Notes: generated from the sequence alone by a model not told the origin. Counted from the first letter of the stretch, positions 16,823 to 25,889 are shown. The stretch: DNA of 64,000 bases from Actinomycetota bacterium (GCA_009702045.1 WLIV01000001.1:62001-126000); one strand, 5' to 3'. Program-made: numbers and translations.

Positions 16823-17967
16823 GTCTGCCAATCCATCTCCGGTCCGGTGGCCTGCCCAGTTGGGCGATTCGAGTGGGGGCCACGCTGTCGGTGGCAGGTC
16901 TGTTGCTCTGGATCCCCACCCACGGCAGCGACAGCCTCATCGACACGTGCACCACGGCCACCATGCTGATGGCCGCGGCGATGTCGTTGAACCTGTTGCT
17001 GGGATTCACCGGACAGATCTCGCTGGGGCACTCGGCGTTCTTTGGTATCGGTGTGTACACCACGGCTATCGGTGTCACTCGGTGGGGCTGGAGCCCGTTC
17101 GTCACCCTTCCGGTGGCCTTTGCCGTGGCGTTCGTGGTGGGCGTGCTGGTGTCGCTGCCGGCGCTGCGCATCAAGGGCGTGTACCTCGCGCTGGTCACCC
17201 TGGCCTTGGGCCTGGTGTTCCCCGCGTTCGTGAAGTGGCCCAAGATCGAGTGGCTCACCAATGGTTCGCGTGGCCTCGACAAGACAGGGTTCAAGTTCAA
17301 CAAGGCGAACCCCACGTACGAACTGTTCGGCTGGAACCCGTGGGGCAACCTGCGCGGGCAGAACGTGAAGCCGTTCTACTTCTGGGTGGGTGTGTCGATC
17401 GTGGCGCTGGTGTACCTGGTGTGCCGCGGCATCGTGAAGAGCCGCATGGGACGCTCGTTGGTGGCCATCCGCGACAACAGCACTGCGGCTGCGGTGATGG
17501 GCGTCAACCTCGCAGTCACCAAGGGCATCGTGTTCGGTCTCTCGGCGGCCATGTGCGCGTTGCCGGGGTCGCTGTCTGCCATCCGCACCGGCACCGTCAC
17601 CCCCGACTCGGCGCTGCTCACGGTGGCCGGCTCGATCACGTTCCTGGTGATCATGGTGGTGGGCGGCTCCGGTTCGTTGTGGGGGCCAGTGCTGGGCGCG
17701 GTGGTCTACCAGTTCATCATCGAGCGCACCAGCGGCTGGAGCGATCCGAACAGAATTCCGGGTGCCGTGAGGCCCCTGTTCAGCTGGTCCGACGTGGCGC
17801 CCGGGAGCGGCATCTTCGCCCTGACGCTGATCCTGTTGATGTTCTTCGCACCGTTCGGCATCGTCGGGCTGTGGCACAAGGCGGTGGCAACGGTGGTGAC
17901 CGTCGTGCCCAAACCGGCTGGCACGGCTAGCGTTGTTCACCAGGAAACGGCACCGCCCGAATCCTGA
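16819..17967 (+). CDS. Branched-chain amino acid-type ABC transporter permease (LivM-like)
   Basis: A 382-residue permease with about ten helices. LLLGFTGQISLGHSAFFGIG (around 57-76) and MGRSLVAIRDNSTAA (around 210-224) are the LivM membrane and ATPase-coupling motifs. The ATG overlaps the livH stop (ATGA); an in-frame upstream extension would run inside livH and is rejected. The external insertion around WLTNGSRGLDKTG to QNVKPFYFW is larger than in E. coli LivM. Confidence 0.9.
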   Translation: MSLPIHLRSGGLPSWAIRVGATLSVAGLLLWIPTHGSDSLIDTCTTATMLMAAAMSLNLLLGFTGQISLGHSAFFGIGVYTTAIGVTRWGWSPFVTLPVAFAVAFVVGVLVSLPALRIKGVYLALVTLALGLVFPAFVKWPKIEWLTNGSRGLDKTGFKFNKANPTYELFGWNPWGNLRGQNVKPFYFWVGVSIVALVYLVCRGIVKSRMGRSLVAIRDNSTAAAVMGVNLAVTKGIVFGLSAAMCALPGSLSAIRTGTVTPDSALLTVAGSITFLVIMVVGGSGSLWGPVLGAVVYQFIIERTSGWSDPNRIPGAVRPLFSWSDVAPGSGIFALTLILLMFFAPFGIVGLWHKAVATVVTVVPKPAGTASVVHQETAPPES

Positions 17968-18004
17968 CCGGAACACAACAACCGGACCACCCAAGGGAGA
18001 GCGA

Positions 18005-19384
18005 ATGAAGACCGGACAGAAGTCCACTCGACTGCTCGCAGCGATTTTCTGCGGGTCGTTGGTCGTTGCTGCGTGCAGCGACGACAAGAAGAGCAGCGAC
18101 GCCACCACCACCTCTGCAGCGCCCACGCAGTCCACGACCGGTGAGACCACCGTCGAGACCACTCCGCCTGCCACGACGTGGGCCGTTGACACGGCCGACT
18201 GCGTCGACGCCGATGCGGCCAACGCGAAGATCGAGGGCACCATCAAGATCGGCGCGGTCATGCCGCTCACCGGCGACACCTCAGCCGACGAGGCGTTCTC
18301 GCCTGTGGTCGCTGGCTGGAAGGCGTACATGGATTACGCCAACGAGACCGGCATCCTCGGCGATGTCAAGATCGAAGGCATGGTCGAGGACGACCAGTAC
18401 AACAAGGACCTCACCCCTGGCGCAGTGTCGAAGCTGATCGATGAGGGCGTCAGCGTCTTCTCCGGCATCCTCGGCTCGCCGAACAACCTGGCAGTGCGCG
18501 ACACGCTGAACGAGTCGTGCATCCCGCAACTTGGCAACCTCACCGGTCTGCCGGCCTGGGGCACCGACGTTGCCGACTATCCCTGGACCACCGGTCAGCT
18601 GGTGCCGTACACCGTGGAATCGCGTGTGTACATGCAGTTCCTGAAGCAGCAGTTCCCCAACGGTGCCAAGGTGGCCCTGTTCTACGTGAATAGCGAATTT
18701 GGTCAGTCGTACGCAGACGTCATCAAGGCTGAAGGTGCCGACTACGGCCTCGAGATCGTGGCCGAGGAGACGATCGAGCCCACCGACACCGCCCCGCCTG
18801 CCGGTCAGCTGACGTCCATTGCCGACGCCAAGCCCGACGCAATCGTCGCGGTGCCGCTCGGCGCCGGTTGCATCACCTATCTGGCGGCCCTGGCTGACAA
18901 GAAGGCGCAGACCGCGGGCTGGGAACCGATGAACATCGTCACCAACACGTGCGCCAGTGCACTCATCCTGGCCGTGGCCGGTCCGAACGGTTCGGGTCTG
19001 TACACGTCGAACAACCTCATCGACGTCGCCGACCCGGCCAATGCCGCGATGCCCAATGTGAAGACGTATCTCGACTTCATGACCAAGGCAGGTCATGCCG
19101 ACATCGTCACCACGGCGACTGCCGGCTGGTCGACCGCCGAGACCACGGTGGCCATCCTGAAGCAGGCAATGGACTCGCCCGAGGGCCTCACCCGCGCCTC
19201 GATCATCAACGCCGCCCGCAACTTCGACTACACCCCGTCGATGGGCCGCCCCGGCGTGGTGTTCAAGATGAACGGCGAAGCGGACACGTTCATGGCGGAG
19301 TCGCTGCAGGTGCTGCAGTGGAACTTCGACACGAAGACGTTCGCTGCCAAGGGTGATCTGATCACCGACTTCGAGACGAAGTAA
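18005..19384 (+). CDS. ABC transporter substrate-binding lipoprotein (LivJ/LivK-like)
   Basis: A 459-residue extracytoplasmic receptor for the preceding importer. A lipoprotein signal peptide ends in VVAAC (Cys24), followed by a Thr/Ser/Pro-rich linker to about residue 60 and a type I periplasmic-binding fold beginning IKIGAVMPLTGD and GWKAYMDYANETGILG. AAGGGAGA precedes the ATG at the right distance. Peripla_BP_6 proteins bind branched-chain amino acids, amides or small aromatic acids; the substrate is not predictable. A strong terminator follows at 19413. Confidence 0.9.
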   Translation: MKTGQKSTRLLAAIFCGSLVVAACSDDKKSSDATTTSAAPTQSTTGETTVETTPPATTWAVDTADCVDADAANAKIEGTIKIGAVMPLTGDTSADEAFSPVVAGWKAYMDYANETGILGDVKIEGMVEDDQYNKDLTPGAVSKLIDEGVSVFSGILGSPNNLAVRDTLNESCIPQLGNLTGLPAWGTDVADYPWTTGQLVPYTVESRVYMQFLKQQFPNGAKVALFYVNSEFGQSYADVIKAEGADYGLEIVAEETIEPTDTAPPAGQLTSIADAKPDAIVAVPLGAGCITYLAALADKKAQTAGWEPMNIVTNTCASALILAVAGPNGSGLYTSNNLIDVADPANAAMPNVKTYLDFMTKAGHADIVTTATAGWSTAETTVAILKQAMDSPEGLTRASIINAARNFDYTPSMGRPGVVFKMNGEADTFMAESLQVLQWNFDTKTFAAKGDLITDFETK

Positions 19385-19412
19385 CCCGCCTCGTTCGTCG
19401 ATCTCTGATGGC

Positions 19413-19440
19413 AACGGCCCGCCCGCGAGGGCGGGCCGTT
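19413..19440 (+). terminator. Intrinsic terminator of the ABC importer operon
   Basis: A perfect 12-bp stem (19413-19424 with 19429-19440) and a GCGA tetraloop lie 29 nt after the binding-protein stop. The stem is very GC-rich; only a short T pair follows, so it may also stop transcription arriving from rarD on the other strand. Confidence 0.8.
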
Positions 19441-19452
19441 CCGCGTCCGGGG

Positions 19453-20355
19453 TCAGGTGACACGAAGTCGACGGGCACGGACGAGCGACTCCACGGTGAG
19501 CACGATCAGGCCGATCCACACCAGTGCGAAACCGATCAAGCGGTCGGCGGGCATTGCTTCGTCGTAGATCAGCCAGCCGATCAAGAAGTTCATCGTGGGG
19601 ACGATGTACTGCATCGGGCCAATGATGGTGAGCGGCACACGGTGCGCAGCGAACGCGAACAGTATGAGTGGCCCGGCGGTGGCGAGGCCGGTGCAGATCG
19701 CGAACGCCAACTGCCCGTTGCTGGCCGAATGCGGAATACTGCCGACTCGCCCGGCAAGGGCGACTGCGATGACCAGTGCCGGGGCGACCAGCACGAAGGT
19801 CTCTGCCGCCATGCTGTCGACGGGGGACAGCGGCACCTGCTTCTTCATGTAGCCGTACACCGTCCACGACACAGCGATCGCGAGGGCCAACCAGGGCACT
19901 CGGCCGTAGCTGGCGGTGAGTACCGCTACTGATGTCAGGGCGAATGCGATCGCAACCTTCTGCGCCAACCGCAACGGTTCGTGGAGCACGATCACACCCA
20001 CCATCACCGTGCCGAGTGGTGCGACGAAGTAGCCGAGCGCGGTCTCGAGCACATGATCGTGCACCACCGCCCACACATACGACGTCCAGTTCACCGTGAG
20101 GAACAGCGAGGTGATCGTGACGGTGAGGAGCAGGCGCCGGTCGCGAAACACGGCGATCACGTTCTGCCAGCGATGTGTGAACGTGAGCACGGCTGCCATC
20201 ACCACGGCGGACGCGACGATGCGCCAGCCAATCAGTTCGAACGCATCGAAATGCTCGAGCTGTTTCCAATAGACGGTGAGCAGTCCCCACAGCGAGTAGG
20301 TCGTGACGGCAACGATGATGCCGTTGCGCTGTTCATGGTGTGGTTCGCGATGCAT
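19453..20355 (-). CDS. rarD: RarD-like EamA transporter
   Basis: A 300-residue permease with ten predicted helices. The start GIIVAVTTYSLWGLLTVYWK, GWRIVASAVV, NWTSYVWAV, ALGYFVAPL and GPMQYIVPTMNFLIG are the hallmarks of RarD (chloramphenicol-sensitivity protein) rather than of general EamA permeases. The natural substrate of RarD proteins is not settled. It converges on the ABC importer and shares the terminator region. Confidence 0.85.
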   Translation of the reverse strand: MHREPHHEQRNGIIVAVTTYSLWGLLTVYWKQLEHFDAFELIGWRIVASAVVMAAVLTFTHRWQNVIAVFRDRRLLLTVTITSLFLTVNWTSYVWAVVHDHVLETALGYFVAPLGTVMVGVIVLHEPLRLAQKVAIAFALTSVAVLTASYGRVPWLALAIAVSWTVYGYMKKQVPLSPVDSMAAETFVLVAPALVIAVALAGRVGSIPHSASNGQLAFAICTGLATAGPLILFAFAAHRVPLTIIGPMQYIVPTMNFLIGWLIYDEAMPADRLIGFALVWIGLIVLTVESLVRARRLRVT

Positions 20356-20797
20356 TCAGACGTGCGTCTCCAGCGCTGTACCGGGGTGACGAGCGCCGAT
20401 TTCGTGTCGAATCGGGCTGTCCAGATCAGCGGGGTGGTCGACGCCGACTGCGGTCATTGATGACCACGCTACGGGGCCCTACGCATTGAAGCTGGGAGCA
20501 GCATCCGCGATGTGAGATGGGGCCTTGGTGAACTTGTGACTGTTGAACGGTCCGAGTCCAAGGAGCCCCCCGTGGGGGAAGGTAGCGCAGGAGTTGTGTG
20601 GTTCGCCGCGCCCGGCCGCCGGACCCGAGCTGCGCACCCTCGGCAAGACCCTGCGGCGTTTGCGCAACGAGATCCTTGCCCACCACACCACCGGCGCCGT
20701 ACATCCTTCCCGAGGTGGTCCGCACCTTCACCGGTGTGCATGCCGAGGCGCAGCTTCTTGTCGAACGGAAGGTGGTCGCTGGATCGGGTGAGCGATC
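20356..20797. other. 442-nt gap with no intact gene
   Basis: This gap between rarD and the efflux cassette contains an ISL3-type transposase remnant (20585-20701) and a small CCCCCC-GT-GGGGG hairpin near 20570. No intact reading frame, RNA gene or convincing promoter is seen in the rest. Confidence 0.6.
20585..20701 (+). pseudogene. Remnant of an ISL3-family transposase
   Basis: The frame reads AQELC and, after an apparent internal deletion, PELRTLGKTLRRLRNEILAH followed by HTTGA. ISL3 transposases end with this kind of sequence (PE-x-x-RLGRTL-x-x-W-R-x-x-x-LA followed by TGG-x-SNGGTEA). Here everything before it and the NGGTEA part after it are missing and the frame is not a credible gene. 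It borders the efflux cassette, consistent with past insertion and decay. A short match can mislead, so confidence is moderate. Confidence 0.5.
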
Positions 20798-22003
20798 TCA
20801 GCCGAGGCGCAGGGTCTCGAGCGGTTCGAGTCGGGCGGCGCGTGCAGCCGGATAGAGGCCAGCGACGACCGAGATGACCATCGCCAGCAGCACCCCGAGT
20901 GGCACGAGCATCGGCTGCAGCGTGAACACCCAGCCGGCGAACCAGACGCCGACGCCGATGGCAGCGACTCCGACCGCGACGCCGAGGAGGCCGCCGAGGA
21001 AGCCGACGGCGATGGCCTCGAGAATGAATTGTCCGGCGATCGTCGAACGGGTGTGGCCGAGCGCTCGACGAATGCCGATCTCACCAGATCGTTGGATGAC
21101 AGAGATCGACATCACGTTGGCGATACCGATGCCGCCAACGATGATCGCCAGTAGGCCCATCGAGACCACGATCAACTGAAGTTGCCGGTCACTCTGCGCA
21201 GCGAGTTCGAGTGCCTCGGACTTGAGTTCGGTCTGCACCTCGTCAGGTCCACCGAGATTGATCGCGACCTTGAGTGCCTCGGACGTGTCGTCCTCGCGAC
21301 CCTCGACCGAGCGCACGTAGAGCTTGTTCGGGAGCACGACGTCGTCTTCGATGGCGGCGTCGTCAAGGAAGTCGTCGGATGCGGCGGCGTACGAGACGAA
21401 GACTGCGGTGTCGAAGCCTGGCTCCAGTTCAACGTTGTCCATGATGCCGACGACCGAGTATTCGAGGCCGTTGAGCAGGAGGGAGCGGATCTCGCCGGGC
21501 AGCACATTGAACTCGCGGGCGAGACCGATGCCGATGACTGCTGATCGCGATCGAGCTCCCTCATCGAACTCGTTGAGCCACCTGCCCGCGATCATGTCGA
21601 CCTCGAGTACGTTCGGCAAAGCGGTGTCGGCCGCGAGCACCGGCACCGGGACCGTCTCGAAGTTTTCCGTCGCCTCCTCGTATGGCGAGACGATGATGTT
21701 CTGCATCTCGAGCACCGACGACACACTCTCGGCCGTGGTGACGGTGAGGGCCCGCTCCGCAGCGTCCTTGGGCAACTTGGCGTCCTCGCCGCCGAAACTG
21801 CTGGCGGCTGAGGCCTCGATGAGGTTCGTGCCCAACTCGTCGACCTTGCGCTTGAGGTCGCCCTTCGCGCTATCGGTCAGACCAACGGCAGCGACGATGG
21901 CAGCGACTCCGATGACCGGGCCGAGCAGGAGGAGCGCGGTGCGCATCTTGCGCGCAAACAGTCCGGCGACAGCCACGCTGATGAGGTCGCGCATCCTGTT
22001 CAT
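20798..22003 (-). CDS. MacB-like ABC transporter permease
   Basis: A 401-residue FtsX/MacB-type permease: first helix about 18-40, an extracytoplasmic MacB-PCD domain (about 45-270), then three C-terminal helices around 275-298, 320-350 and 362-390. The motif RSGEIGIRRALGHTRSTI is the cytoplasmic coupling region and QFILEAIAVGFLGGLLG the typical helix. It ends PLETLRLG, the usual MacB C-terminus. The ATG overlaps the ATPase stop by 4 nt. With the ATPase and adaptor it forms a MacAB-like efflux or envelope-export system. Confidence 0.88.
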   Translation of the reverse strand: MNRMRDLISVAVAGLFARKMRTALLLLGPVIGVAAIVAAVGLTDSAKGDLKRKVDELGTNLIEASAASSFGGEDAKLPKDAAERALTVTTAESVSSVLEMQNIIVSPYEEATENFETVPVPVLAADTALPNVLEVDMIAGRWLNEFDEGARSRSAVIGIGLAREFNVLPGEIRSLLLNGLEYSVVGIMDNVELEPGFDTAVFVSYAAASDDFLDDAAIEDDVVLPNKLYVRSVEGREDDTSEALKVAINLGGPDEVQTELKSEALELAAQSDRQLQLIVVSMGLLAIIVGGIGIANVMSISVIQRSGEIGIRRALGHTRSTIAGQFILEAIAVGFLGGLLGVAVGVAAIGVGVWFAGWVFTLQPMLVPLGVLLAMVISVVAGLYPAARAARLEPLETLRLG

Positions 22004-22719
22004 GGGACCGCCACCGTCACCGTCTCATCTTCGACAATCTCGCCGTCGCGCATGCGCACCCGTCGCCGCGCCGCCGCGCCCACGTTGGGGTCGTGCGTGA
22101 CGAGCACGATCGCTCGCTCCGGCGACTGTAGCGAGGCGAACAATTCCATCACGTGTTCAGCGTTGCGAGAGTCGAGGGCGCCCGTCGGCTCGTCACCGAG
22201 CACGATGCTCGGTTGCGTGACGAGGGCCCGAGCAAGCGCGACACGCTGTTGCTCGCCGCCGCTCAACTGCACTGGTCGATGGTCGTGGCGGTGCGACAGT
22301 CCGACCTGATCGAGCGCCGCGAGCGCACGTTCATGCCGTTCCTTCGCGCGCAGCCCTCGATAGAGCAGGGCCGTCCCGACGTTGCTCGCCGCATCGAGGT
22401 GGGGGATGAGGTGGAACTGTTGGAACACGAAGCCGATGCGGTCGCCGCGCACGCGGCTGCGCTCGTTATCGGGAAGTGAGGTGACGTCGATTCCGCCCAC
22501 CTTGATGACACCTTCGGTGGGTACGTCGAGGCAGCCGAGCAGCCCGAGCATGGTCGATTTGCCGCTACCCGAGGGACCCATGATCGACATGAAGTCGCCC
22601 GGCATGATGCGCAACGAGACCTGACGCAGTGCTGCTACTGCCGCATCGCCATGTCCGTAGCTACGGGTCACATCGATCAGTTCGAGCAGCGGCTCGACGG
22701 GGTCGACCACCATCGACAT
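22000..22719 (-). CDS. MacB/LolD-type ABC transporter ATPase
   Basis: A 239-residue ATPase with Walker A GPSGSGKST, Q-loop FVFQQFHLIPHLDA, signature LSGGEQQRVALARAL, Walker B IVLGDEPTGALDS and H-loop VTHD, all canonical for the MacB/LolD family. The ATG at 22719 begins just after the adaptor stop at 22724-22726; a longer frame upstream would overlap the adaptor. It is the motor for the following permease. Confidence 0.9.
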   Translation of the reverse strand: MSMVVDPVEPLLELIDVTRSYGHGDAAVAALRQVSLRIMPGDFMSIMGPSGSGKSTMLGLLGCLDVPTEGVIKVGGIDVTSLPDNERSRVRGDRIGFVFQQFHLIPHLDAASNVGTALLYRGLRAKERHERALAALDQVGLSHRHDHRPVQLSGGEQQRVALARALVTQPSIVLGDEPTGALDSRNAEHVMELFASLQSPERAIVLVTHDPNVGAAARRRVRMRDGEIVEDETVTVAVP

Positions 22720-22723
22720 CAGC

Positions 22724-24901
22724 TCAGTTGCCTGTCGCCACGTCGGCCTGCGGATCAACGTCGACAACGACGAGTTCGTTGCCCGTCAGGCCCTCGACGA
22801 TCTCGACCCACTCTCCGTCGACGAGGCCGATGGTGACCCTCACCCGCGTGATGGTGCCTGCGTCGTTGACGACCCGTACCTCATCGCCGCCTGCCGATCG
22901 CAGGACCGCAGCGACCGGTACGGCCAACACGTTCAGCCGTTCGGACAACGTGACGTCGATGGTCGCGCGCGCACCGTCGACAGCAGCGACGTCGCCCTCG
23001 ACGGCGATAGTGCCCTCGTACAGTTCGGAACCGTCATCGGCAATGGTGGCGTTCTCGTCGAGGGTGGCGATCGCACCATCGAGTTCCTGGTCCGACGAGT
23101 CGAGGCTCACCGACACCTTCTGCCCGATCTCGAGGTCCGCACGTTCCCCAGCAGTGACCGACAGCGTGATGGTGAAGTCGGGCTCGTTGAGCGTGAGCAC
23201 GGGTGAACCCTGCAGCACGAACTCACCTTCATCGACGAGCACGGTGCCGACACGCGCAGGCCAGTCGGCAACCACCATGTCGCTCGGCAGGAAGATGACA
23301 TCGTCGTCGATGGTGCTGATCGTGACCGACACTCTGCTGTTGCCAGCGCGCATGATGACGGTGCCGGTGAGCGTCTTGTAGTCGGTGCCTGGCTGCGCAG
23401 TGCCACCCACCTGGTAGTTGATCGACGTGTCCTCGGTGACCGGGGCATCGGCGATGATCGTGAAACTGGTCGAGCCCCCCTCCGAGATCGAGCCACCGCC
23501 GGCGAGGGTCAACTCGGGCAGGTCCGATGACACCAACTTCACCGTGGCGGTGCTCGGGCTGCCGAGTTGATAGTCGGCGGTGTCGACCACCGACAACACG
23601 ATCGACTCGTCACCCTCGACGAGATCGTCGCGTCTCGTCTGCACCTGCAGCGTCGTCGACTTCTGCCCGGCAGGGATCGTGATCTCGTCGAGGTCGAGTT
23701 TCGCCAGGTCGATGTTCTGCTGCGCGGATCCGGACAGGGCGACCGAGAGGTCGAGGTCTTCGTTGCTCTCCACCGTCGTGCGGAGCGTGAACGTCACCGA
23801 ACTGCCCTCGTCGACCGTATTCGTCGACGCATCGACCGTGATGTACGACACCAGGTCGTCGCCGTTGGCAGCGATGCGCACACGCACCTGGTCGGACGGA
23901 CCGACGATGTAGTTGGGATCGTTGCCGAACTGGGTGGTGATGGTGACGGTGAGGTCTTCGCGTGCCTCCTTCACCTGATCGACCCACACCGGCACGGTGA
24001 CCGTGACGGTGGTCTGGCCGGCGGGCATGACGAACGAGTTGTCGATGGTCTCGTAGTCGTTGCTGCCGTTGTCGCGCGTGCCGCTTGTCGCGCTGCCGCC
24101 GATGGTGAGGTCGACGCTGGTGTCGCGTTCGGGTGCGGGGGTGGCGGTGAAGGTGATCGTGACCGAATCGCCCTCGTCGACGTCGAGCGCCGAGGCGCTC
24201 ACTTCGATGACTGGCTTCGCCGGCGTGCCGACCTCGACCGGGCGAGGCAGCAACGACCTGCGTGCCGATGAGGAGAGGCGTGCTGCTGCGAATCCCGACG
24301 GCGCAGCGACAGACGGATTGATCGTGTAGGCAACCGTGTTCGACTTGCCAATCTGGTAGCCGTTGCTGTTCGAACTGAGTCCGACCGTGATCGTCTCGAC
24401 CTGCTCGGGGGTGGCGCCGCCGTAGTCGCGGTCTCGTTGCCATTCGGCGAGCGCCCGCCGCGTCTCCTCGGTGAACAGTGTGTCGATGTCGCGGACGTCG
24501 TAGCCGCCGGCTGCGAGGATGGTCTCGAGCTGCTTCACATCAGGACCCTCGGAGCCGACGTCGAGTTGGCGGTAGAAGGCGAAGTCACCCGACACTGCGA
24601 CGGCGGTGCGGCCATCGAGGGCAAACAGTTCGTCACCGGTGTCGACCGTGTCGCCATCCTCCACCGAGACGTTGCTCACCTTGCCGTCGACCGGAAGGTT
24701 GATCTCCTGGATCTCTTGGCGGCGCACCTCACCGTTGATTGTGACCATGTCAGTCAGGTCGCGCCGTTCGACCGGTCGCGGCACGATGAGCAGTTCGGCG
24801 CTCGCTGCATCGTCGGAGGTCATCTGGCCAATCGCGACACCCGCGAGGATCAGCGCTACGACGCCAACTGAAATCATGGCGATCAGTCGGGGCTTCTTCA
24901 T
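22724..24901 (-). CDS. Efflux adaptor (MacA/HlyD-like) with peptidoglycan-binding domain and three Calx-beta-like repeats
   Basis: A 725-residue membrane-anchored adaptor for the ABC pair. Seen in order: one N-terminal helix (8-26); first half of a biotinyl-lipoyl hairpin (INLPVDGKVSNVSVEDGDTV, about 67-86); a PG_binding_1-like domain (about 113-160, DVKQLETILAAGGY and FTEETRRALAEWQ); three beta-sandwich repeats of Calx-beta type (about 230-346, 350-458, 462-535), each with a VDEGDSV or ISEGGST start and MPAGQTTVTV-like strand; second lipoyl half (RVGTVLVDEGEFV, about 550-562); beta-barrel and membrane-proximal domains to the end. PG_binding inserts are known in actinobacterial adaptors; the Calx-beta repeats are unexpected. 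AGGAG precedes the ATG. Confidence 0.85.
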   Translation of the reverse strand: MKKPRLIAMISVGVVALILAGVAIGQMTSDDAASAELLIVPRPVERRDLTDMVTINGEVRRQEIQEINLPVDGKVSNVSVEDGDTVDTGDELFALDGRTAVAVSGDFAFYRQLDVGSEGPDVKQLETILAAGGYDVRDIDTLFTEETRRALAEWQRDRDYGGATPEQVETITVGLSSNSNGYQIGKSNTVAYTINPSVAAPSGFAAARLSSSARRSLLPRPVEVGTPAKPVIEVSASALDVDEGDSVTITFTATPAPERDTSVDLTIGGSATSGTRDNGSNDYETIDNSFVMPAGQTTVTVTVPVWVDQVKEAREDLTVTITTQFGNDPNYIVGPSDQVRVRIAANGDDLVSYITVDASTNTVDEGSSVTFTLRTTVESNEDLDLSVALSGSAQQNIDLAKLDLDEITIPAGQKSTTLQVQTRRDDLVEGDESIVLSVVDTADYQLGSPSTATVKLVSSDLPELTLAGGGSISEGGSTSFTIIADAPVTEDTSINYQVGGTAQPGTDYKTLTGTVIMRAGNSRVSVTISTIDDDVIFLPSDMVVADWPARVGTVLVDEGEFVLQGSPVLTLNEPDFTITLSVTAGERADLEIGQKVSVSLDSSDQELDGAIATLDENATIADDGSELYEGTIAVEGDVAAVDGARATIDVTLSERLNVLAVPVAAVLRSAGGDEVRVVNDAGTITRVRVTIGLVDGEWVEIVEGLTGNELVVVDVDPQADVATGN

Positions 24902-24916
24902 CTCTTCGTGCTCCTG

Positions 24917-25615
24917 TCAGGGTCCAATGTTCAGGCCCGAGAGACATTGATTGATGTCCCGCTCATCGAGTTCACCGTCGGCGTTCTGGAAGACGGACGG
25001 CTCGAGCAGGCCGATGTCGCTCGTGCGAGTCTCGATGGTCCAGCCTCTGTCGATGAGGCAGTCGCGCAAGTTGACGAAGGTCTCGTTGCGCGTCTGAACC
25101 TCCTCTGGAGTGAGCGAGGAGCGCGTGGCCTCCACCTCGGCGAGCACGTTCACGATGTCGGATCGGGCGGCGCAGGTCTGGATGGTCTCGCTGTAGCCGG
25201 GTTGCAGGTAGGCCGGGTTACTCGGATCGCGGAGGTCGCCCTCGATGGCGAAGCCTTTGTCTTCGATGCACGTGCGGAACTTGCCGAACGCGTCGAACAG
25301 GCGCAACTCGGGCGGCCTGTTGTCCTGGTTCTGTGGCACGGTGTCGCCGCTCGCCGCGTCGTCGCCGGGTGGCACGGTGTCGCCGCTCGCCGCGTCGTCG
25401 CCGGGTGGCACGGTGTCGCCGGGCACGGTGGCGATCGTGGACTCGATGGCGTTGCGCATGGCAGCGACCTCGGCGGGGGTCATCACCTGCACACCGTCGG
25501 CGGATCGCACAATGATGGTGGAATCCTGTTTGCCGCAAGCGCTCAGCAGCAACGCCGCAGCAGCGGTCACCCCGAGAACCAAATGTGCGGCTCCCCGGCC
25601 ACGCCCCACATGCAT
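24917..25615 (-). CDS. Small lipoprotein with paired C-x-x-D-[KR]-G-[FW] motifs, efflux-cassette partner
   Basis: A 232-residue predicted lipoprotein, first gene of the leftward efflux cassette. The signal peptide ends LLLSAC. A low-complexity linker of PPGDDAASGDTV units follows (encoded by a 36-bp tandem repeat). The mature part has two related segments, TCIEDKGFAIEGD and DCLIDRGWTIETR, plus cysteines in IQTCAARS and INQCLSG, so two disulfides are plausible. Actinobacterial MacAB-type cassettes often carry a lipoprotein with repeated CMRENG-like motifs; this looks like a distant relative. The function is unknown; a sensor or substrate-handling role with the adaptor is inference. No ribosome site is obvious. 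Confidence 0.6.
   Translation of the reverse strand: MHVGRGRGAAHLVLGVTAAAALLLSACGKQDSTIIVRSADGVQVMTPAEVAAMRNAIESTIATVPGDTVPPGDDAASGDTVPPGDDAASGDTVPQNQDNRPPELRLFDAFGKFRTCIEDKGFAIEGDLRDPSNPAYLQPGYSETIQTCAARSDIVNVLAEVEATRSSLTPEEVQTRNETFVNLRDCLIDRGWTIETRTSDIGLLEPSVFQNADGELDERDINQCLSGLNIGP
25335..25424. repeat. 36-bp tandem repeat, 2.5 copies, within the lipoprotein gene
   Basis: Two identical 36-bp units (25335-25370 and 25371-25406) and an 18-bp partial third copy encode the repeated TVPPGDDAASGD linker. Multiples of 3 keep the frame, so copy number could vary between strains. Confidence 0.85.
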
Positions 25616-25631
25616 CAAACGAGAGTAACAG

Positions 25632-25889
25632 TCAGTCCATCGCCGCAACGACCCAGTCCCACAGTTGTGCGCGGCGCTCGGGTGTATCGGTCTTCTTGGT
25701 GCTCGGCAGTTTGTGGATCGACCGCGGGCGGCGATCGAGCCAGAAGCGACCGTTCGACTCGAGGGGTTCGTTGTCGTCGGCGGCCAACCACACGAGTGTG
25801 TCGGCACCCTGCTCGGGGGTGCGCAGCAGCGGACCCATCAACTTGGCGAAGGTCGGGAGCGATGCGTCGCCGCACGTTGCTGTTGACAA
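25632..25889 (-). pseudogene. C-terminal fragment of an SDR-family dehydrogenase
   Basis: An open frame of 85 codons ends in SLPTFAKLMGPLLRTPEQGA, then DTLVWLAADD, NGRFWLDRRPRSIHKLP and a WDWVV tail. This is the distinctive C-terminus of retinol-dehydrogenase-like actinobacterial SDRs, which are about 300 residues. The cofactor-binding and catalytic two-thirds are absent: sequence beyond about 25868 no longer matches. It has neither a credible start nor a full domain, so I call it a truncated remnant rather than a gene. Confidence 0.65.

Noticed and set aside
16702-18330. Long minus-strand frame opposite the LivM-like permease
   Set aside because: His/Gln/Arg-rich reverse image of the permease and binding-protein genes, typical of high-GC DNA.
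18281-20290. Long open frame (about 669 codons) on the minus strand across the binding-protein and rarD genes
   Set aside because: Composition is Arg/His/Gly-rich with no domain; it is an antisense shadow of two confidently assigned genes.
19981-20460. Plus-strand frame of 159 codons across the rarD start
   Set aside because: Antisense to rarD, His-rich, without start signals or any known domain.
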